From: Paenibacillus sp. BJ-4
GTDB taxonomy: Bacteria; Bacillota; Bacilli; Paenibacillales; Paenibacillaceae
DNA: 64,000 bases
Direction of reading: 5' to 3'
NCBI RefSeq assembly: GCF_020404765.1
Contig: NZ_JAIVEM010000004.1
Coordinates: forward strand, 1-64,000
Below are positions 25,111-34,490 of this stretch, piece after piece. The notes beneath the pieces were generated by a model that saw only the letters and a list, made by a program, of their open reading frames with translations, was not told where the DNA came from and did not search any database. Numbering within the stretch: the first letter of the stretch is position 1; each line of letters begins with the position of its first letter. A program made the position numbers and the translations under genes.

Positions 25111-26781
25111 CTAAGCTTCATTGATTTGATTTTTGCCTGACCGCATCGGGAAATGATCTGGAGAATGCCGTAGCAGCACCTGTTTTACACTGCTGATTTT
25201 AACAGGCTTGCTAATATAATCATTCATACCGGCTTCGATACAGCGAGGCTGAATACCGTCCATGACGTTAGCCGTCATGGCGATAATGGCAGGTTGAGAT
25301 CTTCCAGCCAGCTGTTCACGCACTCTGCCTGTACACTCCAGACCGTCCATCACGGGCATTTGCAGGTCCATAAAGATATAGTCATAGTCCTGATTAGTGA
25401 TAACCATATCAAGCGCCTGCTGCCCGTCAGCCGCAACGTCTGAAGCCAAACCGAGCTTATCCAGTATATTAACCATCAGCTTCTGGTTGATCGGATGGTC
25501 ATCCACGACCAATACAGGTTTACGGCTTGGGGTCTCCTCATGCGGAATTTCCCAATCATGACTGGACTCTCCCTCCAGTTCATTTTCCTGAGCAAAGCCC
25601 ATCTTCATTGTAAAATGAAACGTTACACCCTGTTCTCCGCTCGTATCTACCCGGATATCCCCGCCCATCATATTGACCAGCGTTTTGCATATGGCGAGTC
25701 CCAAGCCGGTCCCTCCATATTTACGTGTCATTGAAGAATCAAGCTGGGAAAAGGGCTGAAACAGCCTTCCAACCTTAGCTGGCTCAATACCAATACCGGT
25801 ATCCTTCACAGAAAACTCAACGGTAAGTCCCTTGTCGCTACGCTCTTTGACAGAGGCAAAGACATATACACCGCCTTGGTCTGTAAATTTAACGGCATTG
25901 GATACCAGATTAATCAGTATTTGACGCAGTCTTCCCATATCTCCATACAGCACGGAAGGCATCTGCTCATCGAGAAAATAAACCAGCTCCAAATTTTTTC
26001 GGTTCACTTCTACCGTAAACAGGCTGAAAACTTCCTTGATACAGGAAACCAGTTCGAATGGATATTCCTCTACTTCCATTTTGCCTGACTCCAGCTTGGT
26101 AAAATCCAGAATATCATTAATGACCGCAACAAGCGCGTCTGCACTGCGGCGGATGATATCAGCATATTCCTGTTGATCGCTTTGCAGCTCCGTCTCCATC
26201 AGCAAATCAATCATGCCAATGACACCGTTCATAGGTGTGCGAATCTCATGGCTCATCATCGCCAAAAACTCCGTTTTGGCATTGGCCGCAATTTCCGCTG
26301 CCTCCTTGGCGGCAATCAGCTCGCTGTTCATCTTCTCCAGCTCCTGAGTCTTCTGGTGAAGCAGCATAGACTGTGTCTTCAAGCGCTTGTTGGTCAAATA
26401 CATTTGCACAAAGCCATCAATTTTGGACTTGAGAATTTGAGGAATGAATGGCTTCACCATATAATCAATCCCACCCGCTGAATAGCCTGCAAACAAATGT
26501 TCAGCTTCCTTGCTGTTAGCTGAAATGAAGATAATCGGAATATCCTTTGTTTTCTCTCTGGCCTTAATCAGCTTTGCAGTCTCAATTCCATCCATACCCG
26601 GCATTTGCACATCAAGAACTACAAGTGCGAATTCATCTTTTAACAGACATCGCAGTGCTTCTTCTCCGGATGTAGCTTTTACCAGATTATATTGTTCACT
26701 CTCCAGCACCGCCTCAAGAGCGAGCAGGTTCTCAGGTCTGTCATCTACCAGCAATATATGAATCGGTTCATGAAGCCCCAT
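25111..26781 (-). CDS. Hybrid sensor histidine kinase (REC-HisKA-HATPase-REC)
   Basis: A 556-residue cytoplasmic hybrid kinase with no membrane segment. Domains in order: receiver (about 5-125, phospho-Asp in [12 protein letters not shown]), coiled coil (about 130-170), HisKA with the H-box [15 protein letters not shown] (about 174-190), HATPase (N-box [12 protein letters not shown] boxes DTGIGI and GGTGLGL) and a second receiver (about 428-545, phospho-Asp in [13 protein letters not shown]). It lies between rsbV and the CheR gene, same direction, so it probably feeds signals into the SigB block. It is distinct from the larger RsbK-like kinase further upstream. Confidence 0.88.
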   Translation of the reverse strand: MGLHEPIHILLVDDRPENLLALEAVLESEQYNLVKATSGEEALRCLLKDEFALVVLDVQMPGMDGIETAKLIKAREKTKDIPIIFISANSKEAEHLFAGYSAGGIDYMVKPFIPQILKSKIDGFVQMYLTNKRLKTQSMLLHQKTQELEKMNSELIAAKEAAEIAANAKTEFLAMMSHEIRTPMNGVIGMIDLLMETELQSDQQEYADIIRRSADALVAVINDILDFTKLESGKMEVEEYPFELVSCIKEVFSLFTVEVNRKNLELVYFLDEQMPSVLYGDMGRLRQILINLVSNAVKFTDQGGVYVFASVKERSDKGLTVEFSVKDTGIGIEPAKVGRLFQPFSQLDSSMTRKYGGTGLGLAICKTLVNMMGGDIRVDTSGEQGVTFHFTMKMGFAQENELEGESSHDWEIPHEETPSRKPVLVVDDHPINQKLMVNILDKLGLASDVAADGQQALDMVITNQDYDYIFMDLQMPVMDGLECTGRVREQLAGRSQPAIIAMTANVMDGIQPRCIEAGMNDYISKPVKISSVKQVLLRHSPDHFPMRSGKNQINEA

Positions 26782-26800
26782 GGAATCCTCCTAAGCATCT

Positions 26801-27670
26801 CTATTTAATCTTCCGGTATATTTTTTCTAACCGGTCCAGCGGCTCGTAGGAATCACTATAATCGGTAAAATGTATGGATTCCTTGGCCCCAAGCACCAAC
26901 ACGCCAAAATGACTCAAGCTATCATAAAACAACCCATGTACGTGGTTGCGAAGTTCGTCGTTAAAATAGATCATGACATTCCGGCAAAAAATAACATTAA
27001 ATTCATTAAAGGACCGGTCTGTCGCCAGGTTGTGCTCCGCAAAAATGATGTTTTTACGTAAAAAGGGGTGAAACATCACTGAATCATACTTGGCTGTATA
27101 GTATTCAGAGAACGATTGCGTGCCCCCTGACTCCAAATAATTTTTGGTATACAGCTTCATTCGATCAATCCCGTATACGCCTTCCTTCGCCTGCTGTAAA
27201 GACAGATTATTCATATCCGTCGCATAAATACGGGCCTTATCATATAAGCCCTCCTCATGCAGCAGGATCGCCATAGAGTATACTTCCTCACCTGTAGAGC
27301 ACCCTGCATGCCATATTCGAATGTACGGATACGTCCGCAAAATCGGTATGATTTTCTGCCTGAATTTCAAAAATAGCTCCGGGTCGCGGAACATCTCGGT
27401 CACTGGAATCGACAGGCTCTGTACCAGCCTGTCGAAGGCGCTGCGGTCATGCAGCACCTTCTCCTGAAGCCCTGATACCGTGCTTACATTCTCGGACTGT
27501 GCATGATAATAAATACGCCGCTTGATCGAAGGCAGAGCATAATTGCGAAAATCATAGCCGTACAGTCGATGTATTCCTTCCAGCAACAGCTCAATCTCAA
27601 TCATTTCCCGCTCCGTGTCATTCGATTTTGGTTCCTTAGCAGCATTATCCGCCATATCCTTCGATGTCAT
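26801..27670 (-). CDS. CheR-type methyltransferase, RsbM-like
   Basis: A 289-residue SAM-dependent protein-glutamate methyltransferase. An N-terminal helical domain (about 25-85) precedes the catalytic domain with SAM motif WHAGCSTGEEVYSMAIL and the NVIFCRNVMIYF block. No chemotaxis receptors are nearby. Its neighbour is a giant hybrid kinase whose coiled coil contains many Glu/Gln, like methyl-accepting proteins. In Bacillus cereus a CheR-type protein, RsbM, methylates kinase RsbK and lowers SigB activity; I infer the same role here. The ATG at 27670 has GGAGAGAG upstream. Confidence 0.85.
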   Translation of the reverse strand: MTSKDMADNAAKEPKSNDTEREMIEIELLLEGIHRLYGYDFRNYALPSIKRRIYYHAQSENVSTVSGLQEKVLHDRSAFDRLVQSLSIPVTEMFRDPELFLKFRQKIIPILRTYPYIRIWHAGCSTGEEVYSMAILLHEEGLYDKARIYATDMNNLSLQQAKEGVYGIDRMKLYTKNYLESGGTQSFSEYYTAKYDSVMFHPFLRKNIIFAEHNLATDRSFNEFNVIFCRNVMIYFNDELRNHVHGLFYDSLSHFGVLVLGAKESIHFTDYSDSYEPLDRLEKIYRKIK

Positions 27671-27749
27671 AATCTCTCTCCAATTCCTAAATAGGTTCTG
27701 CCTGTACCGCTCCAATCATGTGTTGATGTATATTACCCATTTTTTCGGG

Positions 27750-30700
27750 CTACGAATACAGCCACACCCGCATTAATGACAAAAGCTGTTCGGTTTGAAT
27801 CGGCTTCTTCACATAATCGGAAGCACCCGCCTCAATACACTTGGAACGATCATCCTTCATGGCCTTGGCCGTCAGCGCGATAATAGGCAGCTTCTCAAAA
27901 TGTGGCATCAGCCGGATACGCCGCATGGCCTCATATCCGTCCATTTCCGGCATCATCATATCCATTAGGATCAGATCAAAATCAGGTGTTTGCTCCAGCA
28001 GCTCCAGAGCCTCTCTGCCATTTTCCGCAAAGGTGACTTCCATGCGATAGCTTTCCAGCACACTCGACAGAGCGAACACATTGCGGATATCATCATCGAC
28101 CAGCAGTATCTTTTTACCTTCAAACAGTTCTTCCTTGTTGTATAGCTTCTGCAAAATTTTGCGTTTATCCTCAGGAAGATTCGCCTCGACCCGATGCAGG
28201 AACAGCGTAGTTTCATCCAAAAGCCGTTCCGGGGATTTGACATCCTTAATAATAATAGACTCTGCATATTTGCGAAGTTGCGTTTCTTCTTTGCTATCCA
28301 GATCCTTGCCTGTGTAAATAATGATCGGCAGATCGGTTAGTTGCTCATTCTCCCGAATACGATCCAACAGCTCAAAACCTGTCATGTCGCTCAGCATCAG
28401 ATCCAGCACCATGCAGTCATACCGCTGTGTTCCCAACTCATTCAGCGCTTCGTGACCAGTAGATACCGCCGTAATGGCGACATCATCATGGTCAATCAGC
28501 TCAATAATGGACTTACGCTGATTATCGTCATCCTCGACCACGAGGAGGCGTTTTACCGTTTGGTCTGTATACGATTTAATATGTGAAAATGCCTTATCCA
28601 AACTTTCCTTCGAGGATGGCTTTTTGAGGTAGGCAATCGCGCCCATCATCAATCCTTGCTTCACATCATCTATGACCGAGATGACATGCACCGGAATATG
28701 ACGTGTTGACGAATTTCCTTTCAACTCGCCCAATATCGACCAGCCATCCATCACAGGTAGCTGAATATCTAAAATAATGGCATCCGGTAAATAGGATTGG
28801 GCCATGTTCAGCCCATCGTCTCCCTGGAGAGCAATAAGTGCCTTAAAGTCTCGGCTACGGGCCATATCGTATAGGATATTAGCAAAATGAACATCATCCT
28901 CAATAATGAGCAACACCTTATCCTTCGAGGTAATTTCATTTCGGTCGTCACCCGGATGTATAATGTCCTCCGCTTTATTCTTCGAGGACATCTGATACAT
29001 TGGCAGCCGTTCCGCAGGCACAATCATAGGGAGATCCTCTTCGGCCGCTGCGGCGACATTCTCGATATCCGGGTTCACAAGCGATCCGTTAAGGCTCTCT
29101 CTCGAATGTTCCATATCCGCAACCGTAGGCTGTTGTTCCGGCAAATACAGTGTAAAGCAACTGCCCTGCCCCTGCTCAGATTCCACGGTAATGGCACCGC
29201 CCAGCAATCTGGAGAGCTCGCGACTAATCGACAGACCAAGCCCCGTTCCGCCGTATTTGCGGCTGGTGGTTCCATCTACCTGCTGGAAGGCTTCGAAGAT
29301 CAGCTCCGTTTTATCTGAAGCAATCCCGATGCCCGTATCACGCACGGATAGAGCTAGATAAGATTTTTGTGGATTCAGCAGGCCAGGAAGCTGCTCTCCA
29401 GTTGCCCGAGACACACTGAAACGAACAGAACCTGCTGTAGTAAACTTGAACGCATTGGACAGCAAATTACGTAGAATTTGTTTGAGTCGATAGCCGTCAC
29501 TTATAATGGCCTCCGGCAGATTTTCTTCGATCTCGGTATGCAGTTGAAGCTCTCGTTTGGCTGCAATTGGAGCAAAATTCTGCTCCACAAATAACTCCAG
29601 TTCCTTCAAATGGACTGTTTCATGGTTAATATCCATTTTTCCAGCGTCCACCTTGGATAAATCCAGAATTTCATCAATCATTTTCAACAAATCCGCGCCT
29701 GACATATAAATGGTTTGTGCATATTCCACTTGTTTGGGCTTGAGATTGCCTTCCTTGTTTTCAGACAGGAGCTGAGAAAGAATAAGCAAGCTATTTAGCG
29801 GAGTCCGCAGTTCATGAGACATGTTGGCCAAAAACTCGGATTTGTACTTACTTGTGATTCCCAACTGCATCGCCTGCTGCTCCAACTTGGCTCGTGCACG
29901 TTCGATCTCGTCGTTCTTTTCTTCCACTTCCCGAACCTGTTCTTCCAGCGCTCTCGTTTTGGCAATTAGCTCGGTATTAAAATGCTCCAATTCCTCCTGC
30001 TGACGCTGTAGCAATTCTTCGGAACGTTTAAGCTCCTCTGTCTGCTCCTCCAGGCTTTCGTTGGAGCGCTTGAGTTCCTCTTGCTGGGTTTGCAGCTCTT
30101 CGGACTGGCATTGCAATTCCTCGGTCAACGCCTGTGATTCTCGCAGCAATTGCTCAACCCGCATCCGCCCCTTGATGTTGTTCAAAATGATTCCCAGGCT
30201 TTCTACCAATTGAGCAAGCAGCTTCGTTTCCAGCTCACTGAAGCGATCCAATGATGCAATTTCTACGGCACCAATGCATTCATCTTCGAACAAAATAGGG
30301 AAAATCATAATCCCCACCGGCTTGCTTTCTCCCAAGGCGGAGCCGATAGACAGGTATCCGTCAGGAGTCTCTGTAATCAGGATCGGTTTTCGATCCAGAA
30401 CAGTTTGTCCTAGCAATCCTTCGCCAACATGGATGGTATCCTTAAGCGAGTCTTTGCCGTCTGCCTTGGCATAGGAGCCATACAGCTTAAATTGGTCCTC
30501 TTCCACATCCTTGCCTTGCAAATAAATCGCTCCATAGCTGCCTCCCAAAATGGGCGTAAATTCGCTGATAAACATCTGAGCGACCTGCTCCATTGAATTC
30601 ACACCTCGGAACAGCTCAGTCACACGCGCAGTATTGGCATTAAGCCAGGTTTGATCCTTCTGCGCCTGAAGAACGGAATGCTCGAATCTACGCTTTTCCT

Positions 30701-31466
30701 CCAGGTCTCCAGCCATTTGTTGAAATACGCGGGCAACCTCCCCGATTTCGTCCTTGGAAGCGACACTCATCCGGCTGATCGCCCTATATTTTCCTTTGCC
30801 AAAGCCGTTAATCATCAGATTAACGGTATTCAAGCCTTTGGCTATGCTAGGAAGCACCCATAAAATAACCAGTAACCCCATCATAAGACCGATAGCCATC
30901 AGAATCGTGGTCATCTGCACAGATTCCTCATAAGCCTGATTGGCTTGCTTCATGTCGCTGTCTATTTCCCGATCCTGAAAAACGGCCAGGGCATTAATGC
31001 TGTCCATCGCCTCCTCTTGAGCAGGCAACCCTGTGCTATTGCGGAAAGCATTCGCCTCATCAATGCGATCTTGCCCCAATAAGGAAACGAGCCTCTCTTG
31101 GTAGCTTAAAAATTCTTTCCATGCAACAGCTACCCGGTCAACTTGCTGCTGTTCTTCACTGGTGCCGGAGCTGTCTTGCAGATTTGCCAGCACTTTCGTT
31201 CCTGTAGCGGAAATATTATCAAGCTCGCGTTTGGCCTCACTGACGGAGGACCCGGGATTCAAGATCAGGTTGGCCATAACCTTGGCCATATCGTTCACCT
31301 GACCGCGAATAGCCGTTGTTTTTCGGACCTTCATATATCGGTCCTGATAGACCTGATTCAACTGCTCATTCAGGCTCCCCATCCGATCATAGCTAATCAA
31401 TGTCAGCACAAGGAGGATCGCCATTAACGATCCAAAGCCGATCAGCAGCTTATTTCTGATTTTCAT
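27750..31466 (-). CDS. Giant membrane hybrid kinase, RsbK-like (HAMP-GAF-HisKA-HATPase-REC x3)
   Basis: A 1238-residue kinase. Order: membrane helix 1 (about 7-25), extracellular four-helix-bundle region (30-180), membrane helix 2 (about 185-208), HAMP (about 208-262), GAF (about 290-430), a long Glu/Gln-rich coiled coil (435-555), HisKA H-box ANMSHELRTPLNS, HATPase (DTGIGIAS, GGTGLGLS) and three receivers (about 895-1010, 1015-1125, 1120-1238). All three receivers keep an Asp (ILDIQLPVMDG, VLDLMLSDMTG, LMDMMMPEMDG). The coiled coil is a plausible CheR substrate. It overlaps the phosphatase gene by 17 bp. By analogy with B. cereus RsbK it would phosphorylate that phosphatase's receiver domain. 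Confidence 0.88.
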   Translation of the reverse strand: MKIRNKLLIGFGSLMAILLVLTLISYDRMGSLNEQLNQVYQDRYMKVRKTTAIRGQVNDMAKVMANLILNPGSSVSEAKRELDNISATGTKVLANLQDSSGTSEEQQQVDRVAVAWKEFLSYQERLVSLLGQDRIDEANAFRNSTGLPAQEEAMDSINALAVFQDREIDSDMKQANQAYEESVQMTTILMAIGLMMGLLVILWVLPSIAKGLNTVNLMINGFGKGKYRAISRMSVASKDEIGEVARVFQQMAGDLEEKRRFEHSVLQAQKDQTWLNANTARVTELFRGVNSMEQVAQMFISEFTPILGGSYGAIYLQGKDVEEDQFKLYGSYAKADGKDSLKDTIHVGEGLLGQTVLDRKPILITETPDGYLSIGSALGESKPVGIMIFPILFEDECIGAVEIASLDRFSELETKLLAQLVESLGIILNNIKGRMRVEQLLRESQALTEELQCQSEELQTQQEELKRSNESLEEQTEELKRSEELLQRQQEELEHFNTELIAKTRALEEQVREVEEKNDEIERARAKLEQQAMQLGITSKYKSEFLANMSHELRTPLNSLLILSQLLSENKEGNLKPKQVEYAQTIYMSGADLLKMIDEILDLSKVDAGKMDINHETVHLKELELFVEQNFAPIAAKRELQLHTEIEENLPEAIISDGYRLKQILRNLLSNAFKFTTAGSVRFSVSRATGEQLPGLLNPQKSYLALSVRDTGIGIASDKTELIFEAFQQVDGTTSRKYGGTGLGLSISRELSRLLGGAITVESEQGQGSCFTLYLPEQQPTVADMEHSRESLNGSLVNPDIENVAAAAEEDLPMIVPAERLPMYQMSSKNKAEDIIHPGDDRNEITSKDKVLLIIEDDVHFANILYDMARSRDFKALIALQGDDGLNMAQSYLPDAIILDIQLPVMDGWSILGELKGNSSTRHIPVHVISVIDDVKQGLMMGAIAYLKKPSSKESLDKAFSHIKSYTDQTVKRLLVVEDDDNQRKSIIELIDHDDVAITAVSTGHEALNELGTQRYDCMVLDLMLSDMTGFELLDRIRENEQLTDLPIIIYTGKDLDSKEETQLRKYAESIIIKDVKSPERLLDETTLFLHRVEANLPEDKRKILQKLYNKEELFEGKKILLVDDDIRNVFALSSVLESYRMEVTFAENGREALELLEQTPDFDLILMDMMMPEMDGYEAMRRIRLMPHFEKLPIIALTAKAMKDDRSKCIEAGASDYVKKPIQTEQLLSLMRVWLYS

Positions 31467-32631
31467 GCAAGCTCTCTCCCTCTTTCAATGAAATCCAGAT
31501 CAGGCACTTGTCATCATCACGATCCTGAGCTGCCTCTTTACGAAAAAAAGCATCCAGCATCGCTTCTTCATTCCATTCCTCATACTTGCGAAGACACGTA
31601 GTCAAATACTCCAATTGCTCCTCATATTCGCCTTCTACGGCCTCCAGCAAGCCATCCGTATACAAAGCGATATGCCCCGCTCCTTCATAATGGATCGTGT
31701 GCATTTCGGCATCAATTTTATCAAACAAGCCTACCGGACTACAGGCCCGGTCGAACTTGATGATGCTGCCGTCCTGACCGAACAGCAAACCGGGAGGATG
31801 CCCTGCGTTCACATAGTCAATCCGCCGGGAACGAGTATCAATCACCAAATAGATCGCTGTAAAATAATACTGTACCAGCTGTTTGCCGAGATCCAGTTGG
31901 TTAAAACGGCGATTCAACTCCTGTATGACCTTCTCAGGCTCTACATATGTGGTCACAGTATCCTTAAGCACTGACGCAATGAACATGCAGAACAGCGAGG
32001 AAGAAATGCCATGCCCCATCATATCCAGCAGGATGATGGCATACCTTCCTTCTCCTAGCGGATACCATGAATATAAATCTCCCGCTAATTCAAAGGAGGG
32101 CTGATATAGAGCATTCACTTCCAGCACCGGGTCTTGAATAGCTGGACTCAGCACCGCCTGCTGTACCATCGCAGCCAGCTTCAGCTCATCCTGAATCCGC
32201 TGATCCCGATCCTTGTGCCAGTCCTTCTCCTGCTTAAGACGCAAGGCAGATCGAATTCTCGCCATCAGCTCTACCTTGTTAATCGGCTTCGTGACGTAAT
32301 CAACGGCCCCTACATCCAGTGCTTCAGCCAGCTTCTTGGAATCCCCTACAGCAGTTACCATGATGATCGGAATATCTTTTAAATGCTCATATTCCTGCAC
32401 AATGCTACAAGCTTCAATGCCATCCATTTCGGGCATCATCATATCCAGCAGTACCAGATCAATATCAGAAGGACGAGGTCGAAGACCGATGGTGCGATCA
32501 CCAATCCCCAGATGCTCCAACATTTCTGCAGCTGAACTAGCTGAAATAACATCTCTATAATTTTCCTTTTTTAGTATTTCGCGAATAATAATGACATTGG
32601 TCGGATTATCGTCAACAATTAGAATTCTCAT
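31450..32631 (-). CDS. Response-regulator/PP2C phosphatase, RsbY-like
   Basis: A 393-residue fusion. The N-terminal receiver (about 1-130) has acidic residues after LIVD, a phospho-Asp in VLLDMMMPEMDG and Lys in VTKPINK. A linker coil follows, then a SpoIIE/PP2C serine phosphatase domain (about 190-390) with metal-binding Asp in AIILLDMMGHGISS and ALYTDGLLEA and the final DRDDDK. Such proteins dephosphorylate RsbV and so turn SigB on. B. cereus RsbY has the same architecture. It heads the minus-strand block and overlaps the kinase by 17 bp. A TATAAT hexamer sits at 32659-32664 but lacks a good -35. Confidence 0.9.
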   Translation of the reverse strand: MRILIVDDNPTNVIIIREILKKENYRDVISASSAAEMLEHLGIGDRTIGLRPRPSDIDLVLLDMMMPEMDGIEACSIVQEYEHLKDIPIIMVTAVGDSKKLAEALDVGAVDYVTKPINKVELMARIRSALRLKQEKDWHKDRDQRIQDELKLAAMVQQAVLSPAIQDPVLEVNALYQPSFELAGDLYSWYPLGEGRYAIILLDMMGHGISSSLFCMFIASVLKDTVTTYVEPEKVIQELNRRFNQLDLGKQLVQYYFTAIYLVIDTRSRRIDYVNAGHPPGLLFGQDGSIIKFDRACSPVGLFDKIDAEMHTIHYEGAGHIALYTDGLLEAVEGEYEEQLEYLTTCLRKYEEWNEEAMLDAFFRKEAAQDRDDDKCLIWISLKEGESLHENQK

Positions 32632-32744
32632 TGGCCTCTCCTTATCTGTAACCCATGTATTATACTATACCTACTTAAGCGGCGACATCCTTGTTGATTA
32701 GGAATACCGTTCCCTTAAAGAGACTACCCGTAAAAGAAGGCATT

Positions 32745-32800
32745 CCAAAAACATAGATAAGGAATGAGGCTGAAACCCCATTCCTTATCTATGTTTTTGG
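32745..32800. terminator. 22-bp perfect inverted repeat, likely terminator
   Basis: Arms 32745-32766 and 32779-32800 are perfectly complementary with a 12-nt loop. They lie after the general-stress gene at 32884 and before the SigB control block. TTTTT runs are inside the arms rather than after them, so termination is likely but not of textbook form. Confidence 0.6.
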
Positions 32801-32883
32801 AGGACCCGTTAAGCACTCGTGCTGAGGTCAACATCCTGTTTACAAGTCCAATGCCAGTCTCATATGTTGATTAACCGGCACTA

Positions 32884-33225
32884 TCACGCTTTTTTTGCGA
32901 TGACCAGCACCTTGCCCTGATCCAGTTCTTTTTCATAAAAATCAGCTTCCGTGTCTGTAAATCCCAAGGAAGTAATCTTGGCACGAAGCTCGTCGCCACG
33001 GGAACGGAACAAATTGGCTAATGAGTCGAAAACGCCCTCTTCCTTAATCCCGATTTCCTTGGCATCCACCGTATCGGCAATACGATCCGTCCGATCCTGA
33101 TCATGAGCGAGCACGAACACATCCTCATAACGATAGCCCGTGTTGCGCAACTCATTCACCGCTTCAACGGCTTGTACACCGTTCTCTACCACTTTGGCAT
33201 AAGAATTATGATGGGTCTGATTCAT
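32884..33225 (-). CDS. YflT-type general stress protein
   Basis: A 113-residue soluble protein of the YflT/GS17M general-stress domain family. KVVENGVQAVEAVNELRNTGYRYEDVFVLAHD forms the first alpha/beta unit, and a C-terminal KGKVLVIA-like strand (QGKVLVIAKK) closes the fold. Relatives are strongly SigB-induced but of unknown biochemistry. The ATG at 33225 has AAGGAG ten bases upstream. A SigB-like promoter candidate (33264-33289) lies ahead. Position next to the SigB control genes fits. Confidence 0.85.
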   Translation of the reverse strand: MNQTHHNSYAKVVENGVQAVEAVNELRNTGYRYEDVFVLAHDQDRTDRIADTVDAKEIGIKEEGVFDSLANLFRSRGDELRAKITSLGFTDTEADFYEKELDQGKVLVIAKKA

Positions 33226-33263
33226 GTTTCTCACGCTCCTTTAAGGATTGACTTCTCTGATTA

Positions 33264-33289
33264 TTACACGCTACACATGCATTTGAAAC
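33264..33289 (-). promoter_or_regulatory. Candidate SigB promoter of the YflT-type gene
   Basis: GTTTCA (33284-33289) and GTGTAA (33264-33269) are 14 bp apart on the minus strand. Compared with GTTTAA-N14-GGGTAT, the first box is close and the second has two mismatches, so support is modest. Confidence 0.4.
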
Positions 33290-33322
33290 TTCCATGTTAT
33301 GTCAAGAGCTTAAAAAATGGAT

Positions 33323-33841
33323 TTACCACTCGGTCTCATCAAAAAACTCAACATATTTGGGCTTATCTGACGTCTCATCCGTAAATACCTTAATCGCCCG
33401 CTGTCCACGTACATATACCTCTCCGTCTTCTGCTGTAAATTGTGAGCCACCGAGCGCCTGATCCAGCGTTTGCCGTTTCAGCGGCAGCCACTCGTCATTT
33501 ACCTTAATTCGGCCAGCAGCAGGGTCTACATGTACATAAGAAACGACGTCTCCACGCATGCCTACTATGACATCAGGATATTGATATTCTGTAGAAAGCT
33601 GCAACATATCCTTCTTTATCCGAAGCGGCTTGCCCAGTTTTTTCAATACAACCGCGCGTGTATCCTCCAGAGATATGCCATTTAACGTTTGAAAATCAGC
33701 CGGTACGGCATGTTGAGCGGGGATCATCTGCACAGCCCTCACCATATGCCCCGCTGCTTGCGGGGAAACGGTTTGGTGAACCGTATCCTGTCCGGAAAAG
33801 GGAGTGAGCAAACCAGCAATCAGTAATAAAGTCTTCATCAT
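33323..33841 (-). CDS. Secreted hypothetical protein
   Basis: A 172-residue protein with a short signal peptide (MMKTLLLIAGLLTPFSG). The mature part is mixed alpha/beta with a LEDTRAVVLKKLGKP segment, reminiscent of small SmpA/BLIP-type repeat domains, then beta strands (DVIVGMRGDVVSYVHV, GEVYVRGQRAIKVF). I do not recognise the family. The ATG at 33841 has AAAGGGTGAG upstream; the longer frame overlaps the DUF948 gene. It lies 50 bp after that gene and may share its stress-type transcript. Confidence 0.65.
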   Translation of the reverse strand: MMKTLLLIAGLLTPFSGQDTVHQTVSPQAAGHMVRAVQMIPAQHAVPADFQTLNGISLEDTRAVVLKKLGKPLRIKKDMLQLSTEYQYPDVIVGMRGDVVSYVHVDPAAGRIKVNDEWLPLKRQTLDQALGGSQFTAEDGEVYVRGQRAIKVFTDETSDKPKYVEFFDETEW

Positions 33842-33891
33842 AAATCTCACCCTTTCAATGAATTTCCTGTAGTTTACGGTTCGACCCTGTG

Positions 33892-34413
33892 CTACTGGCG
33901 CATTTTCTGCCACAGGCTGGCAGCGATATCCATATAGCTTAACCAGTTTTTAGCCGACTTCGCTGCAGGCTCCTCATAGGTCGCATTGTAGCTTTGAACC
34001 GTCCGCTCTGTTGCGGTTAAAGGTCTGTCCGGTGTCACTGGCTTGATCGCGGTTCCTGTACTGGATGTCTTGTCCGCTGTGCTATGTGGCTTTTGAAACC
34101 GGGTCATTAACGCGGTCGAAGCCTGCTTGGCAGCCAGTGTCACTTCGCTCAGCACCTCGCCCAGGTTTTTAACAGATTCCATCACAGGCTCTATTTGCTT
34201 TAATTTATGATCAACATCTATGGTGATGTCATTCGCATGTCGAACCGTTTGTTTTACTTCATAGCTCAGTTCGTCGACTGTTTTTTGTACATCCTGCAAG
34301 GTTTGAGTTACCTTATCCAGAGATCCTTGTGCTGCCTTAAGTGTTTTAATAAGGAAAATAACGAGAACTGCAAATGCAATAGCAATAATAAAAATACTGA
34401 TCTGTGTTAACAT
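33892..34413 (-). CDS. DUF948 protein, YtxG-like general stress protein
   Basis: A 173-residue protein with an N-terminal membrane anchor (about 4-23) and a long coiled region (about 28-110) with the DUF948 pattern (LDKVTQTLQDVQKTVDELSYEV). A Thr/Pro/Ser-rich tail follows. B. subtilis YtxG is a SigB-dependent general stress protein of this family. The upstream SigB-type promoter (34465-34490) supports the same regulation here. It is transcribed leftward toward the secreted hypothetical protein and the SigB control genes. Confidence 0.85.
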   Translation of the reverse strand: MLTQISIFIIAIAFAVLVIFLIKTLKAAQGSLDKVTQTLQDVQKTVDELSYEVKQTVRHANDITIDVDHKLKQIEPVMESVKNLGEVLSEVTLAAKQASTALMTRFQKPHSTADKTSSTGTAIKPVTPDRPLTATERTVQSYNATYEEPAAKSAKNWLSYMDIAASLWQKMRQ

Positions 34414-34464
34414 GGCGTAACCTCTCTTTCATCCTTCACGATGATGTGTTTGATTATTGCATAG

Positions 34465-34490
34465 TTACCCTTTACGTTCAGACGCGAAAC
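34465..34490 (-). promoter_or_regulatory. SigB-type promoter of the DUF948 gene
   Basis: GTTTCG (34485-34490) and GGGTAA (34465-34470) are separated by 14 bp on the minus strand, about 50 bp before the ATG. This matches the SigB consensus GTTTAA-N14-GGGTAT at nine of twelve positions, including GTTT and GGGTA. Confidence 0.65.
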
